Origin: an archaeon
GTDB taxonomy: Archaea > Asgardarchaeota > Hermodarchaeia > Hermodarchaeales > Hermodarchaeaceae
Direction: 5' to 3'
Assembly (NCBI GenBank): GCA_016550415.1
Contig: JABXGU010000210.1
Location: 1 to 31,859, forward strand
Length of the DNA stretch: 31,859 bases
Part shown: piece after piece, positions 1 to 7,427 of the stretch
How positions within the stretch are numbered: position 1 is the stretch's first letter
Layout of the letters: the number at the start of each line of letters is the position of its first letter
Notes under the pieces: model-generated
Databases searched by the model: none
What the model was told of the DNA's origin: nothing
Seen by the model: only the letters and a program-made list of their open reading frames with translations
Made by a program: the position numbers and the translations under genes

Positions 1-367
1 AAATTGCATTGCCCAAGAGGCTACCTGAGAGACCGAGGATACCGCCTATTAGCAGGATTATTATGGCTAGGAGGAATCCCATTCCCTCCAAGCCTGCAAT
101 CGCACCGAAGAGGTCTAGAACAGCTAGTCCTCCAAGAGGCAAGAGAATGGTGATGGGTATGAGCCATGCGATGAGTCCTGCGAGGAATCCGATAAGAGCT
201 GCTCGTGTAAAGCGATGTGTGAAGAAGCCCCCTATTGCAGCAGCTAGTATGCATCCGAGCCAACCCAGGAGATAGAGTAGAAGTATGGTGAGGAGTAAGA
301 TTAGGAGAAATGTCTTCACAAAATTGTATCGTTCAAAGACACCAAGGATTTTGTTAATCTTTGACAT
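1..367 (-). CDS. Small polytopic membrane protein (3' end outside window)
   Basis: An open frame runs from an ATG at 367 down to base 1 with no stop, so the C-terminus lies outside the window. The visible 122 residues begin MSKINKILGVFERYNFVKTF and then contain three strongly hydrophobic stretches, roughly residues 18-48, 57-80 and 95-118, separated by short loops. The glycine- and leucine-rich helices suggest a small integral membrane protein, but I recognise no family. It starts 9 bases after the stop of the penicillin-acylase-family gene on the same strand, so the two are probably co-transcribed. No function can be assigned. Confidence 0.65.
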   Translation of the reverse strand, partial: MSKINKILGVFERYNFVKTFLLILLLTILLLYLLGWLGCILAAAIGGFFTHRFTRAALIGFLAGLIAWLIPITILLPLGGLAVLDLFGAIAGLEGMGFLLAIIILLIGGILGLSGSLLGNAI

Positions 368-376
368 TTTTTGTTA

Positions 377-2935
377 TCACCCCATTATGATGAGAATTGA
401 TTCTCGGTCCATGAGAAGATCTTTGTCGGAATAGAGGTAGTCGATGTGATATTTTCCTGTGATGAAGAGTTGGAGTAATTGGTCACCATAATGGCTTGAT
501 AGGGGATTGCCGCTTTCTCCACCAGGGATGCAACTTTGCGCAAATGTCACATTGTTGAAGTCCACTATCATTCGTTCACTAGCACCGCCACCCGCTGCTC
601 CATTTTCACGTTCCCACATGTCACAACCGGAGGGATTGACGGTTACTTGATCACCACTAGCAGAGTAGGGTCCAAATCCGAGTGCTCCTGCAATTTGGTG
701 ACTGAATTGGAGGTAATGGAAGGTTCCCCATTTCCATTTGGAGAGATCAGTGCCTGCCATGTCAACAAGATCGCTTATGGCACGACTGAATGAGGCGAGT
801 ATGATATCATCACGTGTTTCTGTGGCAGGTGTTGTGACATTGTCGAACCAGTGCGAAGTAGGGCCATTTCTTGTCAAATTCTCAAGGATAACCATTGATG
901 GGTAGCCTAGATTGGAAATTCCAGCGTTTGCGTATTCGTCATCGAAGACGTCCTCTTCATAATATTCCCACCACGCACGCCAAATTGTTGGCGCCACAAG
1001 ATCCTTGTCCATTGTGTAATCCCAAGCATTTAGGTAGCTTATGGCAGCGTTAAGAGTTGCAGTCTTGAAAGATGGAGAAGCGCCACTGTAAGCAGCAAGA
1101 AGGTAGGGAACGAATGCTGATGATGCGTTGTCAACAATGTCGAGTTGATAGATTTTCATGTCCTCCACTGTAACACTGTCATCTGAACTGAGGAGCCAAT
1201 TGATTCTGCGAGCACGATATCCAGGATCGATGTAGGAGTGGATGAAATAGGGATAGTTGGGATAAAGGGCAGATAGCTGGTTTGCGGATGCAACATAACC
1301 CTGTGAAGGATTCAAAGAAAGAGGTAACTCACTGAAGGGAATATAGTCATTCCATTCGCCTTCACCATCGGAACCATTTAGAGGTAGTCGACCATAGGGG
1401 TAGCTGTCTCGGATGGGTATATGACCTGTAGGGCGAATGGCAATGTTGCCATCTATATCAGCGTAGACTATATTTTGGGCTGGTGACCAGAATTCTCGCT
1501 GTCCATCTATGAATTCAGCATAATTTGTGGCATGATTCATTTTATAGAATGCTCGCATCTCGTAACTGGCATCATATCCAGTCCATCGCTGTGCAACCGA
1601 ATAATTGGAACTACCCACTGTGGCTTCGTATCCCGACAGGATTGGACCATGTACTGTTCGACGAATAGTCGTGGTTACAGGAAAAGCACCTTTGACTGGA
1701 ATTGTGATGGTCTCTTCTTGAATTGGATTCCATTTATTGTCATACCAGTATTGTGTAGGATTATCTTGGTCATCCATTACGTAGTAGTACCAGTCCATGA
1801 CATCAGGACCAACATTAGTGAAGCCCCAAGCTAGATGTTCGTTGTGCCCTACAATGGTGAGAGGAATTCCTGGTAGAGTAAAGCCATAGATGTTTAGTCC
1901 AGAATCTGAAGAGACACAGTGTGCCTGATACCAGACTGATGGAATTGACCATGAAAGGTGCATATCATTACATAGAATTGGTTTGCCCGTTGCAGATTTT
2001 GTGCCATTGACTGCCCAGTTATTAGAACCAGGCCAACCTTCCTTCATGGCAGCAAGAATACCAAAGGGGTCCTTCACCTGTTCATTCCATGCACGGACAG
2101 AGTCAAAAGCACAAAGAAGATCCTCTGAAAAAGTCTCTTCAGATGAAGTCGAGCTAGTCGTAGGTGGTACGAGATAGCTGATACCATATTCAGGAACAAC
2201 AGGAATCTGTAGTGGTGGAACTAATGGGAAGAGTTCCCAAGCTGATTCGTTTCCCAAAGCATTGTGTATCTTTGAAAATTCTAAGTCATATGTTTCCCAT
2301 GTGAGTTCGAAAGCCATTACTCTACCAATCACTATTGAGTCAATGAGAGACCATGGTGCAGGACGATAATTTAGGAGTTTGAATTCCAGAGGCAAGTTAA
2401 AGCCAACATTGCTAATGAACCAGTTGACACCATCAGTGTAGGAACTAAGGTCATTCATCAGTGTTTGATTGAATGAGTCACTTTGTTGTTCCATTAAATC
2501 AATAGTTACTTTTGCTGCATGTTCCATCCCGATTGTTCTCAGGAAAACGTCCGTACTTACATAATCGGCCCCCAAAATTTCAGACAGGAGCCCACGTCCT
2601 GTCCGTCTCATGATATCCATTTGCCAAAGTCTGTCTTGTGCGTGTACATATCCAAAGGCGAAGTAAAGGTCTTCATCGTTTTCAGCGTATATGTGAGGAA
2701 TGCCCCATGAATCCCGTATGACTGTGACTGGACTGGAAACTTTGCTTGGTGCAATGATAGTCTGGCTAACTGGATGTTCAGCTGTTAGAGGAACAGTCCA
2801 GATTCCGGTAAAGGGATTAATGAGGTTGCCCAATGGGGGAATGATATCTATTGGAACTGAAAGTAAAATGGACACACTGCAAACTAAAGCAATAGAGACG
2901 ACGAGTTTACTAACTTTTAATTTCGTTGAAGGCAT
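377..2935 (-). CDS. Penicillin acylase family protein (secreted/anchored Ntn hydrolase)
   Basis: An 852-residue member of the penicillin amidase / acyl-homoserine lactone acylase family (peptidase S45). These Ntn hydrolases are made as one chain and self-cleave into alpha and beta subunits; they hydrolyse amide-linked acyl groups. Residues 5-28 form one hydrophobic segment (signal peptide or membrane anchor), so the enzyme should act outside the membrane. The alpha region has the family signature around 94-122 (GYVHAQDRLWQMDIMRRTGR). GWPGSNNWAVNG at 300-311 is the processing site, with Ser304 as the expected new N-terminal nucleophile. Length fits the family. The start is the ATG at 2935, preceded by a GGGTGG-type Shine-Dalgarno. 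The substrate is not readable from sequence; peptide, N-acyl amino acid or lactone-type compounds are all possible, and nothing links it to antibiotics. Confidence 0.93.
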   Translation of the reverse strand: MPSTKLKVSKLVVSIALVCSVSILLSVPIDIIPPLGNLINPFTGIWTVPLTAEHPVSQTIIAPSKVSSPVTVIRDSWGIPHIYAENDEDLYFAFGYVHAQDRLWQMDIMRRTGRGLLSEILGADYVSTDVFLRTIGMEHAAKVTIDLMEQQSDSFNQTLMNDLSSYTDGVNWFISNVGFNLPLEFKLLNYRPAPWSLIDSIVIGRVMAFELTWETYDLEFSKIHNALGNESAWELFPLVPPLQIPVVPEYGISYLVPPTTSSTSSEETFSEDLLCAFDSVRAWNEQVKDPFGILAAMKEGWPGSNNWAVNGTKSATGKPILCNDMHLSWSIPSVWYQAHCVSSDSGLNIYGFTLPGIPLTIVGHNEHLAWGFTNVGPDVMDWYYYVMDDQDNPTQYWYDNKWNPIQEETITIPVKGAFPVTTTIRRTVHGPILSGYEATVGSSNYSVAQRWTGYDASYEMRAFYKMNHATNYAEFIDGQREFWSPAQNIVYADIDGNIAIRPTGHIPIRDSYPYGRLPLNGSDGEGEWNDYIPFSELPLSLNPSQGYVASANQLSALYPNYPYFIHSYIDPGYRARRINWLLSSDDSVTVEDMKIYQLDIVDNASSAFVPYLLAAYSGASPSFKTATLNAAISYLNAWDYTMDKDLVAPTIWRAWWEYYEEDVFDDEYANAGISNLGYPSMVILENLTRNGPTSHWFDNVTTPATETRDDIILASFSRAISDLVDMAGTDLSKWKWGTFHYLQFSHQIAGALGFGPYSASGDQVTVNPSGCDMWERENGAAGGGASERMIVDFNNVTFAQSCIPGGESGNPLSSHYGDQLLQLFITGKYHIDYLYSDKDLLMDRESILIIMG

Positions 2936-3144
2936 CGATGTCCCACCCTTTTGTTTGGATTTTAATATTATGTATTGATAAGGCTAAAAGGAGATATGTC
3001 ACTGATGCACCCGATGATTTTACCAAGAAATTTGTATTTTCTAATTCAAAAGAGGGGAATGCAATGAACGAGATTTTATATCAAAGAAAAAGAGTTAGGT
3101 GCATCTGTCAGCAATAATCTAGCAAGTTGGAAGTGTGGTTATCG

Positions 3145-3807
3145 ATGTGGCAATTGTTGTTGCCCCTTATCATCATTATTTTGCTATTGATGTTTCTCAT
3201 CTGCATCGTTTCAACTGAGGGCAGATACTTTGGCAAACGATTGCTACGAAGGATTTATGATCTTCGAACAGGAGAGTTTGAGATTCGTGATGATTGGGAG
3301 CTATGGAATCATCTAGTTAGACGAATCCATGTTAGCTCCTCAGAGAAATTATTGGACCTAGGTACTCAAACAGGACATTTACCCCGATTGGTTGCAAGAC
3401 AACGTGGATTTCAGGGAATTGCTGTTGGCGTGGATTGGTCAGCAGAGATGATACAAGAAGCTAAGAGGCAAGCTAGACTAGAGGGGACTTCTCAACACAC
3501 ACGGTTCATCCATGCAGACATACAACAGCCACTACCCTTCTCCGATGATACTTTCACATTATTGGTTTGTGTTACAGGTGTGCTGGATGCTTTTCGCTAT
3601 CCTGATGCCCTCTTCAAAGAGATACGACGTGTTCTCCAACCAAGTGGAAGAGTTATTTTTTCAATTTCACGTCACCAACTTAAAACGAGTGGAATACGAG
3701 ATTTGAAATGGTTCTCAGGGCAATTGGCTAAACACGGATTTGCAAAACCAAAACTATTCCCTTGGACAGCAGCCCAACAACTTATAGAATCTCAACTTGA
3801 AAAATGA
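3145..3807 (+). CDS. Membrane-anchored class I SAM-dependent methyltransferase
   Basis: About 220 residues. One hydrophobic helix (residues 3-22) anchors the N-terminus, followed by a Rossmann-type methyltransferase domain of the Methyltransf_11/25 kind. The SAM-binding motif I is LLDLGTQTGHLPR, a variant of DLGxGxG. An acidic residue follows in VGVDWSAEMI, then HADIQQPLPFSDDTF (motif II/post-II) and LFKEIRRVLQPSGRVIFSIS (motif III). The frame extends upstream to TTG at 3127 and GTG at 3133. I chose ATG 3145 because it starts directly before the hydrophobic helix and has GGAAG upstream. It ends 6 bases before a convergent gene. The substrate is unknown; the membrane anchor suggests a lipid, quinone or surface molecule, which is inference. 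Confidence 0.82.
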   Translation: MWQLLLPLIIIILLLMFLICIVSTEGRYFGKRLLRRIYDLRTGEFEIRDDWELWNHLVRRIHVSSSEKLLDLGTQTGHLPRLVARQRGFQGIAVGVDWSAEMIQEAKRQARLEGTSQHTRFIHADIQQPLPFSDDTFTLLVCVTGVLDAFRYPDALFKEIRRVLQPSGRVIFSISRHQLKTSGIRDLKWFSGQLAKHGFAKPKLFPWTAAQQLIESQLEK

Positions 3808-3813
3808 ACATTA

Positions 3814-4116
3814 TTAGACTATGTCTTTTTCTGAGGAAGGAAGTTCCCTAGTGAGAACCCAATAGGATGGACCGGGACCACGGTGACGGTATAATTCGAA
3901 TCGCTGTCCAGTATCTACTTGAACGACGAAATAATCTCGATGGCGTCTTCGATACCAAGCACTGCGAAGATCTACACGTCTTGAACTTGCTTCAATCTTG
4001 ACGATATTGTATGTTTGTTCCTTCCATGTGAAGCATTTCGGTTCTTCAAGATTAGCAACCTCAACAAGCACGCGTACACCAATGAACCTACTTTCTGACT
4101 TCAATATTCCTCCCAA
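3814..4116 (-). CDS. Small basic beta-rich protein (DUF6504-like)
   Basis: A 100-residue soluble, Arg-rich protein. The centre (about residues 54-90) reads WYRRRHRDYFVVQVDTGQRF followed by an ELYRHR-type segment. Its alternating aromatic and basic pattern resembles the short DUF6504 family, where a WWxxRxxRDYYRV core is typical; that resemblance is from memory and only moderate. No catalytic motif is visible. The frame opens with TTG at 4116, and the first bases (GGGAGGA) look more like a Shine-Dalgarno than codons. The true start may therefore be an internal TTG (4104) or GTG a little downstream. It is convergent with the methyltransferase gene. Function unknown. Confidence 0.6.
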   Translation of the reverse strand: MGGILKSESRFIGVRVLVEVANLEEPKCFTWKEQTYNIVKIEASSRRVDLRSAWYRRRHRDYFVVQVDTGQRFELYRHRGPGPSYWVLTRELPSSEKDIV

Positions 4117-4241
4117 CTAACAATATCTAAACAAGCATTTCTAGTCTACGGAAAACACACTAGGTATCAAAGGAACAGTGCCTAGTAATTATAATGATTA
4201 CAATTATCTGCTATTTACATTTCACACTGCAGAATTTGAAT

Positions 4242-4258
4242 AAAAAAGGAGGAAAAAA
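4242..4258 (-). terminator. Oligo-T terminator after the surface-protein gene
   Basis: On the minus strand, two runs of six T separated by a short C-rich spacer lie 20-37 bases past the stop of the surface-protein gene. Tandem T tracts are the usual archaeal intrinsic termination signal. There is no hairpin. Confidence 0.5.
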
Positions 4259-4278
4259 TAGAAGGGAGGAAGCGAGGC

Positions 4279-5181
4279 TTAATGGCGACGCTTCCGAAGA
4301 ATAATTGTGGGTACGAGAGCAACTAGTAGACCAGCACCAATTGCTGCAATTGGGAATCCGGGAATGCCTGTAGGTAGTGTAAATGTTGCTGGAATTGGAG
4401 TGTCTGTCAAACTGTAGCTTGTCAGATTAAGTGTGCCCCATGCATTGACTTGTGTGATATTGTAGTTATACTCGTAGTTGGGATTCAGATTTTCATAGAG
4501 TTCAAATCTAACATGGGATATGAATCCAAGACTCCACTCCCAATAGAAGCTGGCTTTAATTTCCATGTCAATCGTACTTATGGAGTTGTCAACCGTTCCG
4601 AGGTAGTGGTATTGGTATTCGAAGAAACCACCCACTGTACTCAGGGTAGTAGTGCCTACAACCATGTTGGGACCTACACCCATTGGAATACCATACATGT
4701 AGATACTTTCGGCATATTCATCGTATGTGCCAAAGAAGACAGTGTCACCGATTTGTGTTTGCTGTGGAATGAAGAAGTAATCTAAGGAGTAGTAGGGAGC
4801 CCATTCATCCCAATCAAGTGGATTGATTTGATACATGTAACGGACTTGTCCACTACTGGAGTAGTTGTGGGCAAGGCAGAAGAAGGTTTCATTTCCTTCA
4901 GGTGCAAGGTGGAATAGATCGGCAGGCTCTTTCATAAGTATTGTGACATTAGCGAAATATGTTATGCCGGTGTGATTTACGATTAAGTGGCTCATATCGA
5001 ATTCAATGGGGTAGCTATAGTTGGGTCCCGTTGTATTAACCCCATCGACTTGGCCACGAATCTCGTAATCAAGTCTGTCGCCATTGGCTGGAAATGCTGG
5101 GTTCAAAGCGGATGCAGGCGTGATGCTGAATACTAACAAGAAAGCGCTGAGAACTAGTGCAAAAATTGCTGTTTTTTTCAC
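4279..5181 (-). CDS. Secreted surface protein with C-terminal membrane anchor
   Basis: About 300 residues. The N-terminus (KKTAIFALVLSAFLLVFS, then ITPASA) is a classic signal peptide with an Ala-x-Ala cleavage site. The middle is beta-rich, with abundant Tyr/Asn and several N-glycosylation sequons. The C-terminus has a Thr/Pro stretch, an IPGFPIAAIG motif, one transmembrane helix and a basic RKRRH tail, similar to archaeal CTERM-type sorting or anchoring tails. The frame extends to a GTG at 5208. I prefer the GTG at 5181 because it gives a clean signal peptide and is preceded by GGGGGAT at proper distance. It faces the extracellular side and is probably glycosylated. No enzymatic motif is seen. 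It is divergent from the Yip1-like gene. Confidence 0.75.
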   Translation of the reverse strand: MKKTAIFALVLSAFLLVFSITPASALNPAFPANGDRLDYEIRGQVDGVNTTGPNYSYPIEFDMSHLIVNHTGITYFANVTILMKEPADLFHLAPEGNETFFCLAHNYSSSGQVRYMYQINPLDWDEWAPYYSLDYFFIPQQTQIGDTVFFGTYDEYAESIYMYGIPMGVGPNMVVGTTTLSTVGGFFEYQYHYLGTVDNSISTIDMEIKASFYWEWSLGFISHVRFELYENLNPNYEYNYNITQVNAWGTLNLTSYSLTDTPIPATFTLPTGIPGFPIAAIGAGLLVALVPTIILRKRRH

Positions 5182-5288
5182 TCGAATTATCCCCCAGGGA
5201 TTAATCACTATAATTCTTTATTAGCGATTAAAAAGTCTTCTTATTCAGCTGTTTATCCTGTTTATAACGGCTTTTTAATGTTTTAATC

Positions 5289-5302
5289 TATCATTAATGA
5301 TA
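5289..5302. promoter_or_regulatory. 14-bp palindrome upstream of the Yip1-like gene
   Basis: A perfect palindrome (TATCATTAATGATA) lies just downstream of a TATA-like CTTTTTAATG at 5271-5280, near the expected transcription start of the plus-strand gene. It is AT-rich and short, so it may be chance, but its position suits a repressor site. Confidence 0.25.
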
Positions 5303-5317
5303 AGAGGAATGATAAAA

Positions 5318-5917
5318 ATGCCAATAATGATTGAATTCAAAAAAGCGTGGATGATAGTTTCTCAACCTGGAAAATTCTTCGAAGATGAGCTAGACATCAA
5401 GGGTTATTGGCCAATACTGCGATTCTTTTTGCTATTGAATTTGATTCTAGCTGTATTCACTCCAATCGTTAACTGGTTTCATATTCCCTGTGATATTGTG
5501 CATGCAGGAACCAACGCCCAGATGGGAGCATATGTTGTTGCACCTATACTTGAAACTGCTACAGGTGTGAGCAGGTACATTTGGGTGGGTTTACTAACCT
5601 ATTTGGGCAATGTGGCAAAATTCCCGCTATTAGGTCTAATTTACCACGCTTTCGCAAAATTGCTAAGGGGCAAGGGTTCACTCTTGGAGTCCTTTAAGGT
5701 GGGAATATATGCCACCGCACCAATGATGCTTTTTGGATGGATACCCTTCTTTGGATTGATTTCAGGAATGTGGACTGGATATCTGTATGTAGTAGCCCTT
5801 CACAAGCTTCACGGAACACCTTTGGGTCCAACCATCGCACTTGTGAACTTCTTAATCGGAATACAGATAGTTTGGGCATTTCTCTTTGGATGGGCTGGAA
5901 GCTCAGTACCATGGTAG
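5318..5917 (+). CDS. Yip1-domain-like multi-pass membrane protein
   Basis: About 199 residues with four or five hydrophobic helices. The order resembles the Yip1 domain (PF04893) found in many archaeal and bacterial membrane proteins: an amphipathic N-terminus with the FKKAWMIVSQPGKFFEDE signature ('rP..ff'), then helix, loop, helix, and a final hairpin containing GWIPFFGLISGMWTGYLYVVALHKLHG. No transport or catalytic residues are evident. Several in-frame starts exist (5297, 5309, 5318, 5327). AAGAGG at 5302-5307 is best spaced for the ATG at 5318. It ends in TAG. The neighbouring divergent gene encodes a surface protein, but a functional link is only a guess. Confidence 0.75.
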   Translation: MPIMIEFKKAWMIVSQPGKFFEDELDIKGYWPILRFFLLLNLILAVFTPIVNWFHIPCDIVHAGTNAQMGAYVVAPILETATGVSRYIWVGLLTYLGNVAKFPLLGLIYHAFAKLLRGKGSLLESFKVGIYATAPMMLFGWIPFFGLISGMWTGYLYVVALHKLHGTPLGPTIALVNFLIGIQIVWAFLFGWAGSSVPW

Positions 5918-6074
5918 AAGGACTTTCTTCTAGCAGGTGACAGCTTCTGCTCTCCGCCAGAAATGATCATGGTTTCGAACCTCCCTTACAAATTGTGTAA
6001 CTACTTTGGAGATGAATTGAGTCTCTTCCTATTACATTGGTAGGTTTGGGAAGCTTGTTGGGATAATGATAACC

Positions 6075-6083
6075 TTTAAATAA
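6075..6083 (+). promoter_or_regulatory. TATA box of the DUF134 / metal-cluster operon
   Basis: TTTAAATAA, centred about 27 bases before the GTG at 6106. At normal archaeal TATA-to-start spacing, transcription would begin at or next to that GTG, giving a leaderless mRNA. Confidence 0.55.
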
Positions 6084-6105
6084 GTTATGAATATATATTC
6101 ATAAC
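6084..6105. promoter_or_regulatory. 22-bp perfect palindrome (probable operator)
   Basis: Each half reads GTTATGAATAT or its reverse complement, with no mismatches and no spacer. It fills the interval between the TATA box and the start codon of the first DUF134 gene. A dimeric protein bound here would block polymerase recruitment, so autoregulation by the adjacent HTH protein is a natural hypothesis. Confidence 0.6.
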
Positions 6106-6525
6106 GTGCCAAGACCGTATAAACACCGATTTGTAAGTTCAGAGCCAAAGACGACCTACTATAAACCTCGAGGCGTCCCACTCGCCGCACTCAAAGAAGT
6201 AGTACTCACTATCGACGAGTTGGAAGCAATACGTCTTGTTGATTATAGAGGACTTCCCCAAATTGAGGCAGCACATCAACTGAAAGTTTCACAACCCACT
6301 CTTCATCGCATTCTACGTTCTGCTCGATGTAAAGTCGCGGATGTGCTAGCTAATGGAAAGGCATTACGGATTCACGGAGGTCCATACCAGTTGCCAACTG
6401 AACGGTGGTTCGAGTGCTTTAGGTGTAAACACCAGTGGGATGAACCCTTTGGAACCGGTCGTCCAAATAGCTGCCCGCAATGTGATAGCCCTAACTTACA
6501 TCGCTTGGCGTACCCACCAAAATGA
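6106..6525 (+). CDS. DUF134 family HTH regulator with C-terminal zinc ribbon
   Basis: A 139-residue DUF134 (PF02001) protein. The N-terminal MPRPYKHR, the PKTTYYKPRGVPL stretch and LTIDELEAIRLVDYRGL are family hallmarks. A sigma-70-region-4-like helix-turn-helix follows at about residues 50-76 (PQIEAAHQLKVSQPTLHRIL). The C-terminal part carries a zinc ribbon with Cys104, Cys107, Cys123 and Cys126. DUF134 genes are regularly found beside NifX/NifB-like and MinD-like genes, as here. The start is a GTG that directly follows the 22-bp palindrome and is probably leaderless. It heads a tight run of five plus-strand genes, with a 16-base gap to the next start. A transcriptional role is inferred from the HTH; the ligand (metal, Fe-S or redox) is unknown. 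Confidence 0.9.
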   Translation: MPRPYKHRFVSSEPKTTYYKPRGVPLAALKEVVLTIDELEAIRLVDYRGLPQIEAAHQLKVSQPTLHRILRSARCKVADVLANGKALRIHGGPYQLPTERWFECFRCKHQWDEPFGTGRPNSCPQCDSPNLHRLAYPPK

Positions 6526-6541
6526 AAAGGTAAGAAAAATA

Positions 6542-6967
6542 ATGAAAATTTGTGTGACAGCACAGGGTCCAACCCTTGATGCACCAATTGATTTACGGTT
6601 TGGACGGTGTGCCAATTTTATCTTTGTAGACCCAGAGACCATGCAATTTGAATCCATACCAAATCCTGGTGCAATGGCATCAGGAGGCGCAGGCATTCAA
6701 GCAGCCCAGTTCATAATAGAAAAAGGAGCCACCGTTGTGTTAACAGGACATGTTGGTCCAAACGCCTATGATGCCCTAGCTTCGGGCAATGTGAAGATTC
6801 ATACTGGCATTGCAGGTACTGTAAGGAATGCAGTTGATCAATTTCGTTCGAGAAAATTAGCGATCTTAAACGCAGCAACGGCACATGCCCATGCAGGTAT
6901 GGTCCGAGGAATGGGTAGAGGTATGGGCAGAGGAATGGGACGTAGACAACGTCAAAGTTCTGACTAA
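6542..6967 (+). CDS. NifX/NifB-like (dinitrogenase Fe-Mo cofactor family) protein with Gly-Met-Arg tail
   Basis: A 141-residue protein of the dinitrogenase iron-molybdenum cofactor biosynthesis family (PF02579), an RNase H-like fold that binds metal-sulfur clusters in NifX, NafY, NifB C-termini and the Desulfovibrio orange protein. Family signatures are KICVTAQGPTLDAPIDLRFGRC at the N-terminus, the NPG..SGGAGIQAAQ segment, VLTGHVGPNAYDAL and IHTGIAGTVRNAVDQF. After the domain come a His-containing AHAHAG and three GMGR repeats ending in RRQRQ, an unusual flexible basic tail. The ATG at 6542 follows AAAAGGT and matches the family N-terminus, although the frame is open further upstream. No nitrogenase genes are present, so a nitrogenase role is unlikely. 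Confidence 0.88.
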   Translation: MKICVTAQGPTLDAPIDLRFGRCANFIFVDPETMQFESIPNPGAMASGGAGIQAAQFIIEKGATVVLTGHVGPNAYDALASGNVKIHTGIAGTVRNAVDQFRSRKLAILNAATAHAHAGMVRGMGRGMGRGMGRRQRQSSD

Positions 6968-6992
6968 ATACCGAATAGCGGAGCTGAATCAA

Positions 6993-7367
6993 ATGAGTGA
7001 GAGAGTCGTCGTACCCGTATTGAACCAAGAAGGCGAAGATAGTGTGCTATTCCCACATTTTGGGCGAGCTCCTTTCTTTGCTATTGCAGAAGTTGATAAG
7101 AGTGGACAAATCAAATCTTTGGAATTTCAACTGAACAGAAGTTCTCACTTTGGAGGACAGGAACGTCCACCAGATATTCTATTGAGTCTAAATCCAAACA
7201 TTGTCATAACATATGGAATGGGTCCTAGGGCATTACGAGTTTTTCAGGAAGCTGGAGTCGCAGTGCTACAAGCAAATGCTGAAAACCTTGGCAGAGTTCT
7301 TAGAGCTTTTGTTCAAAATCAGCTTGCGGAATTAACTGAAGGCTGCCGAGAAGCCCGCCACAAGTAA
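6993..7367 (+). CDS. NifX/NifB-like metal-cluster-binding protein, second copy
   Basis: A 124-residue second member of PF02579, clearly divergent from the copy before it. It starts MSERVVVPVLNQEGEDSVL, then FPHFGRAPFFAIAEVDKSG (the HFGRAxxF signature), HFGGQERPPDILLSLNPNIV, TYGMGPRALRVFQEAGV and a C-terminal helix. The start is the ATG at 6993, with GGAG nine bases upstream, 25 bases after the previous stop. The frame is open to 6885, but that part overlaps the previous gene. The two NifX-like copies may form a pair that delivers or stores a metal cluster; this is inferred from the ORP systems. Confidence 0.87.
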   Translation: MSERVVVPVLNQEGEDSVLFPHFGRAPFFAIAEVDKSGQIKSLEFQLNRSSHFGGQERPPDILLSLNPNIVITYGMGPRALRVFQEAGVAVLQANAENLGRVLRAFVQNQLAELTEGCREARHK

Positions 7368-7427
7368 TTTGCTAACTGATTTCCATCTCACTTGATTTAT
7401 TGGTAAAGGGTAGCAGGATGTGTAGTT

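Noticed and set aside
377..2935. Beta-lactam resistance or antibiotic role
   Set aside because: Family name only. The substrate range is broad and no resistance context is present.
3064..3117. 17-codon ATG frame upstream of the methyltransferase
   Set aside because: Too short, no family match and no good ribosome-binding site.
6895..6955. Microsatellite in the NifX-like gene
   Set aside because: The GGNATGGGNAGA-type repeat keeps frame and varies at third positions, so it is a coding repeat and not an unstable DNA tract.
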